The notes below the pieces were generated by a model, which did not search any database, had not been told where the DNA came from, and worked only from the letters and a program-made list of their open reading frames with translations. Made by a program: the position numbers and the translations under genes. From CATQHL01 sp965204655 (GTDB taxonomy: Bacteria; Actinomycetota; Acidimicrobiia; Acidimicrobiales; CATQHL01), in contig OZ241998.1 of the NCBI GenBank assembly GCA_965204655.1, positions 1,984,001 to 2,048,000 on the forward strand: a DNA stretch of 64,000 nucleotides. The letters run 5' to 3'. Within the stretch, counting starts at the first letter, position 1; every line of letters starts with the position of its first letter. Positions 33,660 through 42,389 of this stretch are shown one piece after another.

Positions 33660-34748
33660 CTAAAAGTCTTCGTCGAAGCTTACTTCACCCGGCACGCCCA
33701 CTTGGTAGGCGGAGACCGTCCGCTCGAAGAAGTTGGTCAATCCCTCCACGTCCTGGAGGTCCATGAACGAGAACGGGTTCTTCGCCCCGAACCGCCGAGG
33801 AAGGTCGAGCTGCAAGAGGCGCTGGTCAGCCACGAACTCCAGGTACTCACGGGTGGCTTCCAGGGACATCCCTGTCATGCCCTCGCTGAGCAAGTCCTTG
33901 GCGAAGTGATACTCGCAATCCACGGCCTCAGCCAGCATCTCTCCCACTTCGGCGGCCATCCGTCCATCAAAGAGTTCGGGCTGTTCGGAGCGCACCACTT
34001 TCACCACTTCAAAGGCGAAGTTCATATGGCAACTCTCGTCTCGGAACACCCAGTTGGTGCCGTCGGCCAAGCCGTTCAGCAGGCCCTTAGAGCGCAGGAA
34101 ATAAACGTAGGCGAAGGCAGCAAAGAAAAACAGCCCCTCTATGCACGCCGCGAAGCAGATGAGGTTCAGCAGGAACTGCCGGCGCTGCCCGGGGGTCTCT
34201 AGGCGGTTCAGCTCGGCTATCGAATCGATCCAGCGGAAACAGAACTCAGCCTTACGCTTGATGGAAGGGATGTTCTCCACTGCTGCGAAGGCGGCGTTGC
34301 GTTCGTTCATGTCGGGTATGTAGTTGTCGAGCAGCGTCAGGTAGAACTGCACGTGCAAGGCCTCTTCGTAGAGCTGGCGTGACAAGTACATGCGAGCTTC
34401 GGGTGCGTTTATGTGCTTGTAGAGGTTCAGCACCAGGTTGTTGGCCACTATGGAGTCACCCGTGGCGAAGAAGGCCACGAGCCGCTGCACTAGATGTTTT
34501 TCTGGAGGAGCCATTTTCTGGTTGAGATCTACGATGTCCTCTGAAAAGTCCACCTCGTCTACTGTCCAGGTGTTCTTGATGGCGTTGCGGTACATGTCGT
34601 AGAAGACCGGATAGCGCATGGGGCGAAGCGTCAGCTCAAAGCCCGGGTCTAACAGATTGGCCTGTGAGAGCGCCGCCGGCTCCTGCTCCGTGTAGATCGG
34701 TGCTTGTGCTTGAAACGGCCCCTTAATTGGCTTGTCCACAACCGTCAT
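33660..34748 (-). CDS. nrdB: Class I ribonucleotide reductase, beta (radical) subunit
   Basis: About 362 aa from ATG 34748 (AAGGCAG upstream). Diiron ligands are in EEALHVQFY (ExxH, with the Tyr at the radical position four residues after the His) and DESCHMNFAFE (DExxH). The C-terminus ends SFDEDF, the tail that docks on NrdA. It makes the radical for NrdA. It lies 114 bp downstream of nrdA on the same strand. Confidence 0.95.
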   Translation of the reverse strand: MTVVDKPIKGPFQAQAPIYTEQEPAALSQANLLDPGFELTLRPMRYPVFYDMYRNAIKNTWTVDEVDFSEDIVDLNQKMAPPEKHLVQRLVAFFATGDSIVANNLVLNLYKHINAPEARMYLSRQLYEEALHVQFYLTLLDNYIPDMNERNAAFAAVENIPSIKRKAEFCFRWIDSIAELNRLETPGQRRQFLLNLICFAACIEGLFFFAAFAYVYFLRSKGLLNGLADGTNWVFRDESCHMNFAFEVVKVVRSEQPELFDGRMAAEVGEMLAEAVDCEYHFAKDLLSEGMTGMSLEATREYLEFVADQRLLQLDLPRRFGAKNPFSFMDLQDVEGLTNFFERTVSAYQVGVPGEVSFDEDF

Positions 34749-34862
34749 CTGTCTGCCTTTCGTTGGTGTTTCCGGCTTCTTTGCTTTGTTTGCGTTCGCC
34801 CCCAACCGCCAGCGTTTCTCGTCCTGTCCGCTCGTTGACCGCCGCCCCCGCTTCTCCCCGCG

Positions 34863-37325
34863 CTAGTCGCAGGCTTCGCAGGTCTCCGGATTTTCCAAGG
34901 AGCAGGTCATGGCCAGCTCGTCGGAGGTGCCGTTCGCAGAGGTCTGGTTGATGTTCGTGGCTGCCTTTGAGCGCAGGTAGTAGGTGGTCTTCAGACCCTG
35001 CCTCCAGGCGTAGAGGTACATGGAGGAGAGCTTCCCTATCGTGGGCGTTTCCATGAAGAGGTTCAGCGCCTGGCTCTGGTCAATGAACGCCCCCCTCTCG
35101 GCGGCCATGTCAATGAGCGATCTCTGCGGAATCTCCCAGGCTGTGCGGTAGACGTCCTTCAGGTCGTCGGGAATGCCCTTGATGTTCGCAATTGAGCCCC
35201 CGCTGCGCTTGAGGGTTTCGACCATGCCCGGCGTCCACATTCCTATCTCCTGCAGGTCGCGTACCAAGTAGCGGTTGACCTGCAGGAACTCTCCGGAGAG
35301 CGTCTCCCGCTTGAACAGGTTGGAGACCTGGGGTTCAATGCACTCGTAGCAGCCTGCGATGGAGGCGATGGTGGCGGTCGGCGCCACGGCGATCAGCAGG
35401 GAGTTCCTCAACCCATAGGCGGCGATGCGGTCTCTCAGTTCTTCCCAGCGGGCTTCGTCGGTCACCGGAGCGTCCCAGAGATCCATCTGCAGTTCCCCTG
35501 CGTTGACGCGCGTCTTCTCGTAATTGAGGTGCGGGCCGTGCTCTCGCGCCAGGTCGCAGGACGTGGACAGCGCCCAGTAGTAGATCTCCTCGGAGATGCG
35601 CCGCGAGATTTCACGGGCTTCCTTGCTGTCAAAGGGCAGTTTCATCTGGAAAAAGACGTCCTGCAGTCCCATCAGCCCCAGACCCACCGGCCGCCAGGAT
35701 GCGTTAGATGTCTCCGCCGACTTGATGGGGTAGAAGTTGAGGTCGATCACCCGATCCAGGAACTTCACGGCTGTCCGCACGACCTCGCCTAGGCGGTCGT
35801 ACCGGAACTCGCCGCCGCTCACCAGCCTGCCCACGTTCACCGACCCCAGATTGCAGACGGCCGTCTCCCCGTCGGAGGTCACCTCCAGAATTTCCGTGCA
35901 CAGGTTGGAGAGGTGCACCACCTCGTCGCCGCCCGTCTGGTTGCACTTGAGGTTGGCCGAATCCTTGAAGGTCATCCAGCCGTTTCCGGTCTGCGCCAGG
36001 GTGCGCATCATCCGCATGTAAAGTTGGCGCGCCGGTATCTGACGCTCGTAGAGGCCGTCCTCCTCGGCTTTGATGTAGGCCAACTCAAACTCCTCCCCGT
36101 ATAGGTCGGTGAGGTGACCGACCACCTTGGGGTCAAAGAGCGACCACTGCCAGTTGTTCTCAACGCGTTCCATGAAGACGTCTGGGACCCAGTTGGCTAG
36201 GTTCAGATTGTGGGTGCGCCGCGTCTCGTCGCCGGCGTTGTCACGCAGTTCCAAGAACTCTTCAATGTCGGCGTGCCAAGTCTCTAAGTAGACGCAGGCC
36301 GCCCCCTTGCGGCGTCCGCCCTGGTTGACGGCCGCCACGGAACTGTCGAGCGTCTTGAGCCACGGGACGATGCCGTTTGAGAGGCCGTTGGTGCCGCCGA
36401 TGAGCGAGCCGCGACTGCGAACTCGGCTGTACGACATCCCGATGCCGCCCGCGTGCTTGGAAAGTTTGGCGACGTCGGTGTAGCGGTGGTAGATCGACTC
36501 AAGGTCGTCGGCGGGGGAGTCCAGCAGGTAGCAAGATGACATCTGCGGATGCGTCGTGCCCGAGTTGAAGAGCGTGGGGCTCGAAGGCAGGTACTCCAGG
36601 GAGGAGATCAGGTTGTAGAGGCCGACGGCCTCATCTGCGTCGTTGGACAGGCCGCACGCCACTCTCATCAGGAAGTACTGGGGGGTCTCGATGACCATGC
36701 GGGTGGTCGGATGGCGGATCAGATAGCGGTCGTAGACCGTCCGCATACCAAGGAACTCAAACAGATCGTTGCGGTAGCTGTTGATGGCGGCGTTCAGAGT
36801 GCGTGCGTTGGCCGCTGCGAACTCGGCGGTTTCAGCGCCAATCAGCCCGAGTTCGTGTCCGACGGTCACCGATTCGGCGAACGACCTGATGCCGTGGACG
36901 CAGACTTCTTCGTCTATGTAAGTTGCCAGCAGCCGGGCGGCGAGCCGGGAGTAGTTGGGCTCGTCCACCACCAAGGAGGCGGCGATTCTGATGGCCAACT
37001 CGTCGAGTTCAACAGTGGTCGCCCCGTCGCACAGCCCGCTGATGGTGCGGGTAGCCACCCGCATGGGATCGACGTCCTCCAGGCCGGCGCAGCATCTCTC
37101 TACTCTGCGGATGATCTTGCTCGGGTCGACCCTCTCGTAGCTTCCGTCCCGCTTTTTAACGCGCATGAGCGTGGACGCCCCAGCGACCTCGGCGTAATCG
37201 TCGTTTTCCCAAAACGCTTCGTTGGATCTGCTCCAGGGGGCGGGTTCCGACCCGTTAGAGGAGGGTTCTGCGCCGTTCGTACTCGGCAGTTCGGGAGCTT
37301 GGGTTAATGCCGGTTGCGTCGTCAC
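34863..37325 (-). CDS. nrdA: Class I ribonucleotide reductase, alpha (catalytic) subunit
   Basis: About 820 aa. GTG 37325 is chosen because GGAGGA lies 8 nt before it; the frame continues to 37445 without another good start. The ATP-cone (MRVKKRDGSYERVDPSKIIRRVERCC) follows a Ser/Pro-rich leader. Catalytic features are NLCTEI, VCNLGSVN, and the C-terminal CEACD redox pair at the extreme end. It reduces ribonucleoside diphosphates. The upstream region has DnaA-box-like sites and a large palindrome. Confidence 0.95.
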   Translation of the reverse strand: MTTQPALTQAPELPSTNGAEPSSNGSEPAPWSRSNEAFWENDDYAEVAGASTLMRVKKRDGSYERVDPSKIIRRVERCCAGLEDVDPMRVATRTISGLCDGATTVELDELAIRIAASLVVDEPNYSRLAARLLATYIDEEVCVHGIRSFAESVTVGHELGLIGAETAEFAAANARTLNAAINSYRNDLFEFLGMRTVYDRYLIRHPTTRMVIETPQYFLMRVACGLSNDADEAVGLYNLISSLEYLPSSPTLFNSGTTHPQMSSCYLLDSPADDLESIYHRYTDVAKLSKHAGGIGMSYSRVRSRGSLIGGTNGLSNGIVPWLKTLDSSVAAVNQGGRRKGAACVYLETWHADIEEFLELRDNAGDETRRTHNLNLANWVPDVFMERVENNWQWSLFDPKVVGHLTDLYGEEFELAYIKAEEDGLYERQIPARQLYMRMMRTLAQTGNGWMTFKDSANLKCNQTGGDEVVHLSNLCTEILEVTSDGETAVCNLGSVNVGRLVSGGEFRYDRLGEVVRTAVKFLDRVIDLNFYPIKSAETSNASWRPVGLGLMGLQDVFFQMKLPFDSKEAREISRRISEEIYYWALSTSCDLAREHGPHLNYEKTRVNAGELQMDLWDAPVTDEARWEELRDRIAAYGLRNSLLIAVAPTATIASIAGCYECIEPQVSNLFKRETLSGEFLQVNRYLVRDLQEIGMWTPGMVETLKRSGGSIANIKGIPDDLKDVYRTAWEIPQRSLIDMAAERGAFIDQSQALNLFMETPTIGKLSSMYLYAWRQGLKTTYYLRSKAATNINQTSANGTSDELAMTCSLENPETCEACD

Positions 37326-37376
37326 GGCGACGATCCTCCATTTTTGTGTGGTCGGTTTTGATGCCTGAGTACTCGG

Positions 37377-37396
37377 TGTGGAAAAGTTGTGAATAA
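37377..37396. promoter_or_regulatory. Two DnaA-box-like 9-mers upstream of nrdA
   Basis: On the minus strand, TTATTCACA (37388-37396) fits the TTATNCACA consensus, and TTTTCCACA (37377-37385) differs from TTATCCACA at one base. They are in the same orientation, 11 bp apart, about 50-70 bp upstream of the nrdA start. DnaA control of nrdAB is established in E. coli; here it is inference from position. Confidence 0.5.
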
Positions 37397-37466
37397 ACAG
37401 GTCATCTAGCCGGAGCAGGTCGCCTGGCCGGATTGAGAGATGCAAGGAGCGATTCGAGTCTCAGAA

Positions 37467-37505
37467 CCGGGTAATTACACGTAGTGTAATTACCCGGGTG
37501 TAATT
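37467..37505. promoter_or_regulatory. 14-bp-arm palindrome plus third half-site, candidate operator
   Basis: CCGGGTAATTACAC (37467-37480) and its exact complement GTGTAATTACCCGG (37484-37497) enclose GTA. A third GTGTAATT (37498-37505) follows directly. It is about 140 bp upstream of nrdA. It is not the NrdR-box consensus (ACACWATATATWGTGT), although it shares ACAC...GTGT ends. It could instead form a hairpin in RNA. Confidence 0.6.
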
Positions 37506-37577
37506 TATTTTGAGTAGCATATAAGAAGTAGAGCAAGAATTGGGGAATAAGAGGAATCGGGGGGTAGGTCGATCTTC

Positions 37578-37830
37578 CGTGCCTGGTCAGTCCGGATTAA
37601 GTGTTGCACTTGGATTTTCTGTCGGGAAGAACCCCCTTAGTCCTCCCTACGTGCCTGGTCAGTCCTGATTAACGGTTGAGCCCCGGGCTTATCCGTTGGG
37701 AAGAACCCCCCTTAGTCCTCCCTACGTGCCCGGCACGGGGAACGGCGCATAGACATGCTCGGCGGGATCGGGAAGAGCCCACCTTATCCTCCCTGCGTCC
37801 CTGGTCAGTCCTGATTAATGGTTGTATTTT
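37578..37830. repeat. Four tandem copies of a ~73-bp non-coding repeat
   Basis: Units begin near 37578, 37650, 37724 and 37796 (periods 72-74). The conserved part includes CGTGCCTGGTCAGTCCTGAT, TAA and GGGAAGAACCCCC followed by TTAGTCCTCCCT; a ~20-25-bp middle differs between units. The third unit is degraded. The last is followed by a hairpin (ATTTTGG/CCAAAAT, 37826-37846). Unlike CRISPR, most of each unit is conserved. Function unknown. Confidence 0.65.
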
Positions 37831-37880
37831 GGTGAAAAGCCAAAATGGGAAAACCCCGATCTGCGGCCCGATCCGATGGG

Positions 37881-38645
37881 CTAGATCTCCGAGATTTGCC
37901 CGTTGCGCAGCGTCATTACGCGGTCAGCCTTCTTTAGGGCGTCGGGGTCGTGACTGGCCATCACGACGGTTGCTCCGGTGGCGGCGATTAGTCTGAGCAA
38001 CTCTGGTTTGGCGGCGGCATCAACCGCGGAGAACGGCTCGTCGAGAAGCAGGACGGACGGTCTTGCCGCCAGCGCCCTGGCCAGCGAGACCCGCTGCGCC
38101 TGCCCGCCTGAGATTCCATCCGGGCGGTCGGAGGCGACCTCCCCCATACCAACGGACTCCAGGGCTGCGAACGCCGCCGCCCGAACTTTTCGCTTGCGGG
38201 CTCTGCTGAAGACGCCGACCTTGGCGCGCCTGGGGTGCGTCTTGTCCTGTTCCTCTGTCTCGTCCTGCGCGTCTACTTTGTCCGCCTCGGCGGTTCTGAC
38301 CCGCGCTCGGTGGAGGAGACCGAACTCCACGTTCTCCAGTGCGCTCAGGTGGGGAAAGAGCCGCACGTCCTGGAAGGCGCACCCGACGTCGCGCCGCTCG
38401 GGGTGTACCCAGATCCCCGCTGCCGGGTCGTCCACCACCCTGTCGCCCAGCACGATGCGTCCCCGTTCGAGCGGGAGCAGACCCGCTAAGGCGTGCAGCA
38501 GGGTCGTCTTGCCGCTCCCGTTGGGGCCGGTCAGCGCCAGCAACTCACCCCGATGAGCGGAGAGTTCCACGTTGAGCACGAACTCCTCCACCCGCACGCA
38601 CACTTCCGCGTCTATCCCCGTTGAGGTGGCTGCGTCCCGCATCAT
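37881..38645 (-). CDS. modC: Molybdate ABC transporter, ATP-binding protein
   Basis: A 254-aa ABC ATPase: Walker A GPNGSGKTT, Q-loop FQDVRLFPHL (typical of the ModC/CysA group), signature SGGQAQRVSLARAL and Walker B VLLLDEPFSAVD. The C-terminal Mop/TOBE domain of long ModC proteins is absent; that domain is found instead in the separate regulator at 40455. A charged linker (about residues 120-155) interrupts the helical domain. It overlaps modB by 4 bp. Confidence 0.9.
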   Translation of the reverse strand: MMRDAATSTGIDAEVCVRVEEFVLNVELSAHRGELLALTGPNGSGKTTLLHALAGLLPLERGRIVLGDRVVDDPAAGIWVHPERRDVGCAFQDVRLFPHLSALENVEFGLLHRARVRTAEADKVDAQDETEEQDKTHPRRAKVGVFSRARKRKVRAAAFAALESVGMGEVASDRPDGISGGQAQRVSLARALAARPSVLLLDEPFSAVDAAAKPELLRLIAATGATVVMASHDPDALKKADRVMTLRNGQISEI

Positions 38646-39553
38646 CTAAGCCAGTGATCCCGCAGGCCGATCAGCACGCCGATGGAGACCGCCAACAGCA
38701 GAACGCTTAGGGCGACCGCCTCCTGAGGGCGCCCGGACTCCAAGGCCGCGAAAGCAGCCAGCGGCAAGGTCTGCGTGCGCCCCGCTACGTTGCCGGCAAA
38801 GGTGATAGTGGTTCCGAACTCGCCCAGCGCCCTCGCCCAGGCCAGGGCCGCCCCCGCCGCCAGCGACGGACGGATGAGAGGCAGCGTGATCCGTAGAAAC
38901 ACCGCCGGGCGGCTCGCCCCCAGCGTGCGCGCCGCCTCGGTCAGCTTGCTCGGGAAACTCCGCAGGGCGGCCTCAACGGTCACTACGAAGAAAGGCAGAG
39001 CCACGAAGGTGGCGGCCAACACGGCGCCCGCCGTCGTGAAAGGGAGCGACCAGCCCATCCAGCGGTCGAGCCATTGTCCGATCAGACCCCTTCTGCCTAG
39101 GGCGAACAGCAGCGCCGTTCCCCCGACCACCGGAGGCAGCACCATCGGCAGCAGTATCAAGGCGCGCATGATGCGGCGGGACCATCGGCGGGAGCGAGCC
39201 AGCATCCACGCCAGCGGCAGCCCCGCCAGCACCGAAATCGCCGCCGCGGCGAAGCTCGTGACCGCCGAGGTGCCTAGTGCGCCGAGCACCCTGGGAGACC
39301 CCAGCACGCCGGGCAGGTTCGACCAGGGCGTGCGCTGCAGAAGCCCGAATATGGGCAAAACCAAGAACGCCAGGGGGATCGCCGCCGCTAGGACGACCGG
39401 CCAGGCCGTGCGCTCCTGGAGTTCTGGCCTAGACCTTGTTCTGAGGGCGTTCCCCCCAGCCCCTCGTCTGTTGGGTTGCGGCGTTTTCGCTGGCCAGGTG
39501 AGTCTGTTCCCTCTCCCGGCGGGGGCGTTAGTCCCTGCTCGTGAGGCTCTCAC
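38642..39553 (-). CDS. modB: Molybdate ABC transporter permease
   Basis: 303 aa with a basic N-terminal extension, then about five to six membrane segments. The EAA-type loop EAARTLGASRPAVFLRITLPLIRPSL is present, and the fold matches ModB (LPMVLPPVVGGTALLFALGRRG). It overlaps modC and modA by 4 bp each, so the operon is tightly coupled. Confidence 0.92.
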   Translation of the reverse strand: MRASRAGTNAPAGRGNRLTWPAKTPQPNRRGAGGNALRTRSRPELQERTAWPVVLAAAIPLAFLVLPIFGLLQRTPWSNLPGVLGSPRVLGALGTSAVTSFAAAAISVLAGLPLAWMLARSRRWSRRIMRALILLPMVLPPVVGGTALLFALGRRGLIGQWLDRWMGWSLPFTTAGAVLAATFVALPFFVVTVEAALRSFPSKLTEAARTLGASRPAVFLRITLPLIRPSLAAGAALAWARALGEFGTTITFAGNVAGRTQTLPLAAFAALESGRPQEAVALSVLLLAVSIGVLIGLRDHWLR

Positions 39554-40446
39554 GGCGGTAGAAATCCCGCTTCTGCCAGGATTTCCCGGGCGGGCGGCGA
39601 CATAACGAAGTCTGTGAACTCCGCCGCCGCGGCTTTCTCGCTGAGTACGGCCAAGAGATAGGACGCAGCAGCCGGATGCCGCAGCCCGATGCCGAATACG
39701 TCCTCGCCGCCCGCTGCTAGGTCGGTGGCGTAGACCAGCCCGGCGTCCACTTCTCCCAGCATCACCTTGGTGAGCACCGATCTGACGTTGGGTTCATGGG
39801 TGTCAACGACCAGACGAGCCGCGTCGCAGCCCCCCCGCTCTCCGTCTTCAACCCCAGCGTTCCCGCCGCTCCCGCCGTCTTCAACCCCAGCGCTCCCGCC
39901 GTTCCCTCCGTCTTCGGAGCCCCTGCTTGACGGGCAGACGCCCATCTCGGCGCCGGCGGCGGTCAGAATCTCCTCAGCCAGGGCGCCGCAAGGCACTTCG
40001 GGGTCGCACGCCGCCACCAGAAGGTCGGGTTTGCCCAGCGAAGCCAGCCCGTTTATGCGCCCGGGATTCTTCGTTGGGACGGCCAGCGCCAGCCGATTGC
40101 GAGCGAAAGCGACGCCGATGCTCCCCTCTGAGTCTTCCTGCCCGGCCATCTCCCTCAGCAAGTCCTCCATCACCCGTTCGTTGGCCGACGCGAAGACGTC
40201 AGCGCGCGCCCCAGCGGCGATCTGCGCCGCCAAGCGGCTGCTGCCTGCGAACTGCAAGACGACCTCCACGTCGGGGTGATCACGCTTGAACGCCTCGGCG
40301 ATTTCGGCGAAGACGTCGGTGAGCGAAGAGGCGGCAAAGACGTTCACGCTGCGCTCCCCAAGCCCCCCGCCGCAGCCGCCGGCCGCCGCGACCCCGGCCA
40401 GAGCGGCAGCCGCCAGCACTGCCTTCGCTCCTAGACGCGCCACCAC
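39550..40446 (-). CDS. modA: Molybdate-binding lipoprotein
   Basis: A 298-aa periplasmic-type binding protein: lipobox AAAGGC, then NVFAASSLTDVFAEIAEAF and QFAGSSRLAAQIAAGARADVFASA, the oxyanion-binding Ser region of ModA. VVDTHEPNVRSVLTKVMLGEVDAGLVYATD closes domain II. A low-complexity insertion (SEDGGNGGSAGVEDGGSGGNAGVEDG; repeats of GVEDGGxGG) lies in a surface loop. Supplies Mo for molybdoenzymes such as CoxL. Confidence 0.93.
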   Translation of the reverse strand: MVARLGAKAVLAAAALAGVAAAGGCGGGLGERSVNVFAASSLTDVFAEIAEAFKRDHPDVEVVLQFAGSSRLAAQIAAGARADVFASANERVMEDLLREMAGQEDSEGSIGVAFARNRLALAVPTKNPGRINGLASLGKPDLLVAACDPEVPCGALAEEILTAAGAEMGVCPSSRGSEDGGNGGSAGVEDGGSGGNAGVEDGERGGCDAARLVVDTHEPNVRSVLTKVMLGEVDAGLVYATDLAAGGEDVFGIGLRHPAAASYLLAVLSEKAAAAEFTDFVMSPPAREILAEAGFLPP

Positions 40447-40454
40447 TTGGTCGG

Positions 40455-40868
40455 CTACCGCTGCGGACGAGGTCGTTCCACTATCACGTTGGTGGATTTG
40501 ACGACAGCGGCAGCCGCCACTCCAGGCTCCAACCTCAACTCCTCGGCGGCTTCTCGTGTCATCAGCGAGACGAACCTGTGCGATTCCGACAGGATCTCGA
40601 TCTGCGCCATCACGTCGTCTGTGACCACCTTTGTGACCAGCCCTTCGAAGCGGTTGCGCGCCGAGATGCGCCCGTTTCTGTCTCCTCCGTCGGCGTCCTT
40701 TTCCGTCCTCGCCAACGCCAAGCGGGCGAGTTCTGCTCCCTCCACGAGCCGCTGCCCGCCGTCGCTGCGCCGCGCCGACAGGACGCCGTCATCCACCCAG
40801 CGCCTGACGACGTGTATAGACACCCCTAGCAGCCTTGCTGCTTCTCCTATTCTGAATAACTCACTCAT
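40455..40868 (-). CDS. Small regulator: excisionase/MerR-type HTH fused to a Mop (molybdate-binding) domain
   Basis: A 137-aa protein. The N-terminal HTH (FRIGEAARLLGVSIHVVRRWVDDGVLSARRSDGGQRLVEGAELARL) is of the MerR/excisionase type. The C-terminal ~65 residues are a TOBE/Mop domain (SARNRFEGLVTKVVTDDVMAQIEI...GVAAAAVVKSTNVIVER). It is the first gene of the mod operon and is probably the ModE-like sensor/repressor of molybdate uptake. This HTH is not the winged HTH of classic ModE. A -10 TATAAT ends 7 nt before the ATG, so the message is probably leaderless. Confidence 0.85.
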   Translation of the reverse strand: MSELFRIGEAARLLGVSIHVVRRWVDDGVLSARRSDGGQRLVEGAELARLALARTEKDADGGDRNGRISARNRFEGLVTKVVTDDVMAQIEILSESHRFVSLMTREAAEELRLEPGVAAAAVVKSTNVIVERPRPQR

Positions 40869-40875
40869 ACTAGGT

Positions 40876-40881
40876 ATTATA
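40876..40881 (-). promoter_or_regulatory. -10 box of the mod operon, leaderless mRNA
   Basis: TATAAT on the minus strand at 40876-40881, with 7 nt between it and the ATG at 40868. This spacing puts the transcription start at or within a base or two of the ATG. No clear -35 was found. Confidence 0.65.
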
Positions 40882-41173
40882 GCAAAAAACTTGGATTAAA
40901 GTAGCTTTTCGCAGTTATTTGAGAGCGCTTGGTCTTCCTTCTCTTTGGCCGCCCTGTCCCCGTCCAGTCCGCTCCGTCCGTCCAGTCCCTTGCCTCTCCT
41001 TGGTTGCCCTGCCCCCACCCTTCCTTGGTCGTTCCGTCTCATTGAGGGATGTAGCATTGCCGGCAAGCCATCAGCCCCCTTTAGCTTCCTAGCCCCCCTT
41101 TAGGGGCGTACCCGAACGAAAGGCTCATTTCCTTGCCTACTTCCGACATCCCGACCGACCTCAGCGCCTGCCG
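40882..41173. other. Intergenic region between mod operon and mscS
   Basis: About 290 bp. Apart from the mod promoter end, it holds only simple CCGTCCAGTCC-type words and pyrimidine-rich sequence. No RNA gene or ORF is supported. Confidence 0.6.
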
Positions 41174-42307
41174 ATGAACGCCTCCCTCTACTTGGCTCAG
41201 CCCGCTGAAGACACCGAAGCGGTCACCACCGTCACCGACGCCTGCGGCGCCGACCCGGGCTGGCTGTGCCGCTGGATGTTTGAGCGCACCGGCAACGAGT
41301 TGTTGTCCTCCGCCTCTGAGTGGCTGATCCACCGCCCGCTCAAGATCATCTTGATTCTGCTCGGGGCGTTTTTGCTGAGCCGCATCGCCCGCCGCGCCGC
41401 CCGCGGCCTCGTCGGGCGCATCGCCAAGACCAGCACCAGCGACAAACTGGCAGGCATCCGCTCGCGAGGCCCCACCAGGTTTCTTGCCGACGAAGAGGAG
41501 AAGGAGAACTCTCGGGCTCAGGCACGCGCCGACACTCTCTCTACGGTGCTCAGCAGCCTCATCTCCGTCGTCGCCTGGGGCGCTGCCTTGCTGATGATCC
41601 TCGGCGAGTTCAACGTCAACATCGGCCCGCTCCTAGCGGGCGCCTCTATCGCAGGCGTGGCGATCGGTTTCGGTGCTCAGTCCATCGTCAAGGACTTCAT
41701 CTCGGGGCTCTTCATGCTCATTGAGGATCAGTTCGGCGTCGGAGACACCGTGGACTTAGGGCACGCCTCCGGGACGGTGGAAGCGGTCACGCTGCGCTCC
41801 TCCACGATCCGCGACGTAGCCGGGACGGTCTGGCACATCCCGAACGGCGAGATCAGCCGGGTCGGCAATAAGTCGCAGATCTGGTCACGCGCAATGCTCG
41901 ACGTGGAGGTGGCCTATGAGACCGACCTCCGATTGGCCGAAGGCGTGATCCAGAGGGTCGCCGACGAACTCTGGGAAGACCCCGAGTGGGGCGGCGACGA
42001 ACTGATGGGGGAGCCCGAGGTCTGGGGTATCCAGTCTCTGGGGGCCAGCGGCATCGCTATTCGTCTGGTAGTCAAGACGCAACCCGCTATGCAGTGGAAG
42101 GTTGAGCGTGAACTGCGGATGCGCATCAAAGAGGCCTTCGACGAGGCCGGTATTGAGATTCCGTTCCCTCAGAGCACGATCTGGCTGCGGCACCAGGGCG
42201 AGTTCTCGCCTGCGCCGCCGCCTCCTCCCGAGTCGGTTGCTACCTCCGAGCCACCTCGTTACAGAGTCAGCAAGGGCGCCGGAGACGAGCAAGACGCCGA
42301 CGAATAA
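41174..42307 (+). CDS. Small-conductance mechanosensitive channel, MscS family
   Basis: 377 aa. TM1 is near residue 55-75, TM2 near 128-148, and TM3 with the beta domain is IGPLLAGASIAGVAIGFGAQSIVKDFISGLFMLIEDQFGVGDTV, a strong MscS signature. HIPNGEISRVGNKSQ follows. The C-terminus is Pro-rich and charged. It releases solutes on hypo-osmotic shock. A Cys-containing N-terminal segment precedes TM1. Confidence 0.92.
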   Translation: MNASLYLAQPAEDTEAVTTVTDACGADPGWLCRWMFERTGNELLSSASEWLIHRPLKIILILLGAFLLSRIARRAARGLVGRIAKTSTSDKLAGIRSRGPTRFLADEEEKENSRAQARADTLSTVLSSLISVVAWGAALLMILGEFNVNIGPLLAGASIAGVAIGFGAQSIVKDFISGLFMLIEDQFGVGDTVDLGHASGTVEAVTLRSSTIRDVAGTVWHIPNGEISRVGNKSQIWSRAMLDVEVAYETDLRLAEGVIQRVADELWEDPEWGGDELMGEPEVWGIQSLGASGIAIRLVVKTQPAMQWKVERELRMRIKEAFDEAGIEIPFPQSTIWLRHQGEFSPAPPPPPESVATSEPPRYRVSKGAGDEQDADE

Positions 42308-42389
42308 CCCCCGCAAGGCGTCCCGCAAGGCGCCTTTGGCGGATTGACGCCCAGAGGTAAGCCCACCTAGCGGGCGTCCGCCTGAGCGG

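Larger units (their letters stand above)
37326..37880. other. Large non-coding region upstream of nrdA and downstream of modC
   Basis: About 555 bp without a credible gene. It contains two DnaA-box-like 9-mers, a perfect 14-bp-arm palindrome with an extra half-site, and four tandem copies of a ~73-bp unit; each is listed separately. Confidence 0.8.

Noticed and set aside
37467..37505. NrdR boxes upstream of nrdA
   Set aside because: The palindrome lacks the central ATAT of ACACWATATATWGTGT and its arms are too long; no pair at ~31-bp spacing was found.
37578..37830. CRISPR array
   Set aside because: The conserved part is about twice the length of the variable part, only four units exist, the third is degraded, and no cas genes are present.
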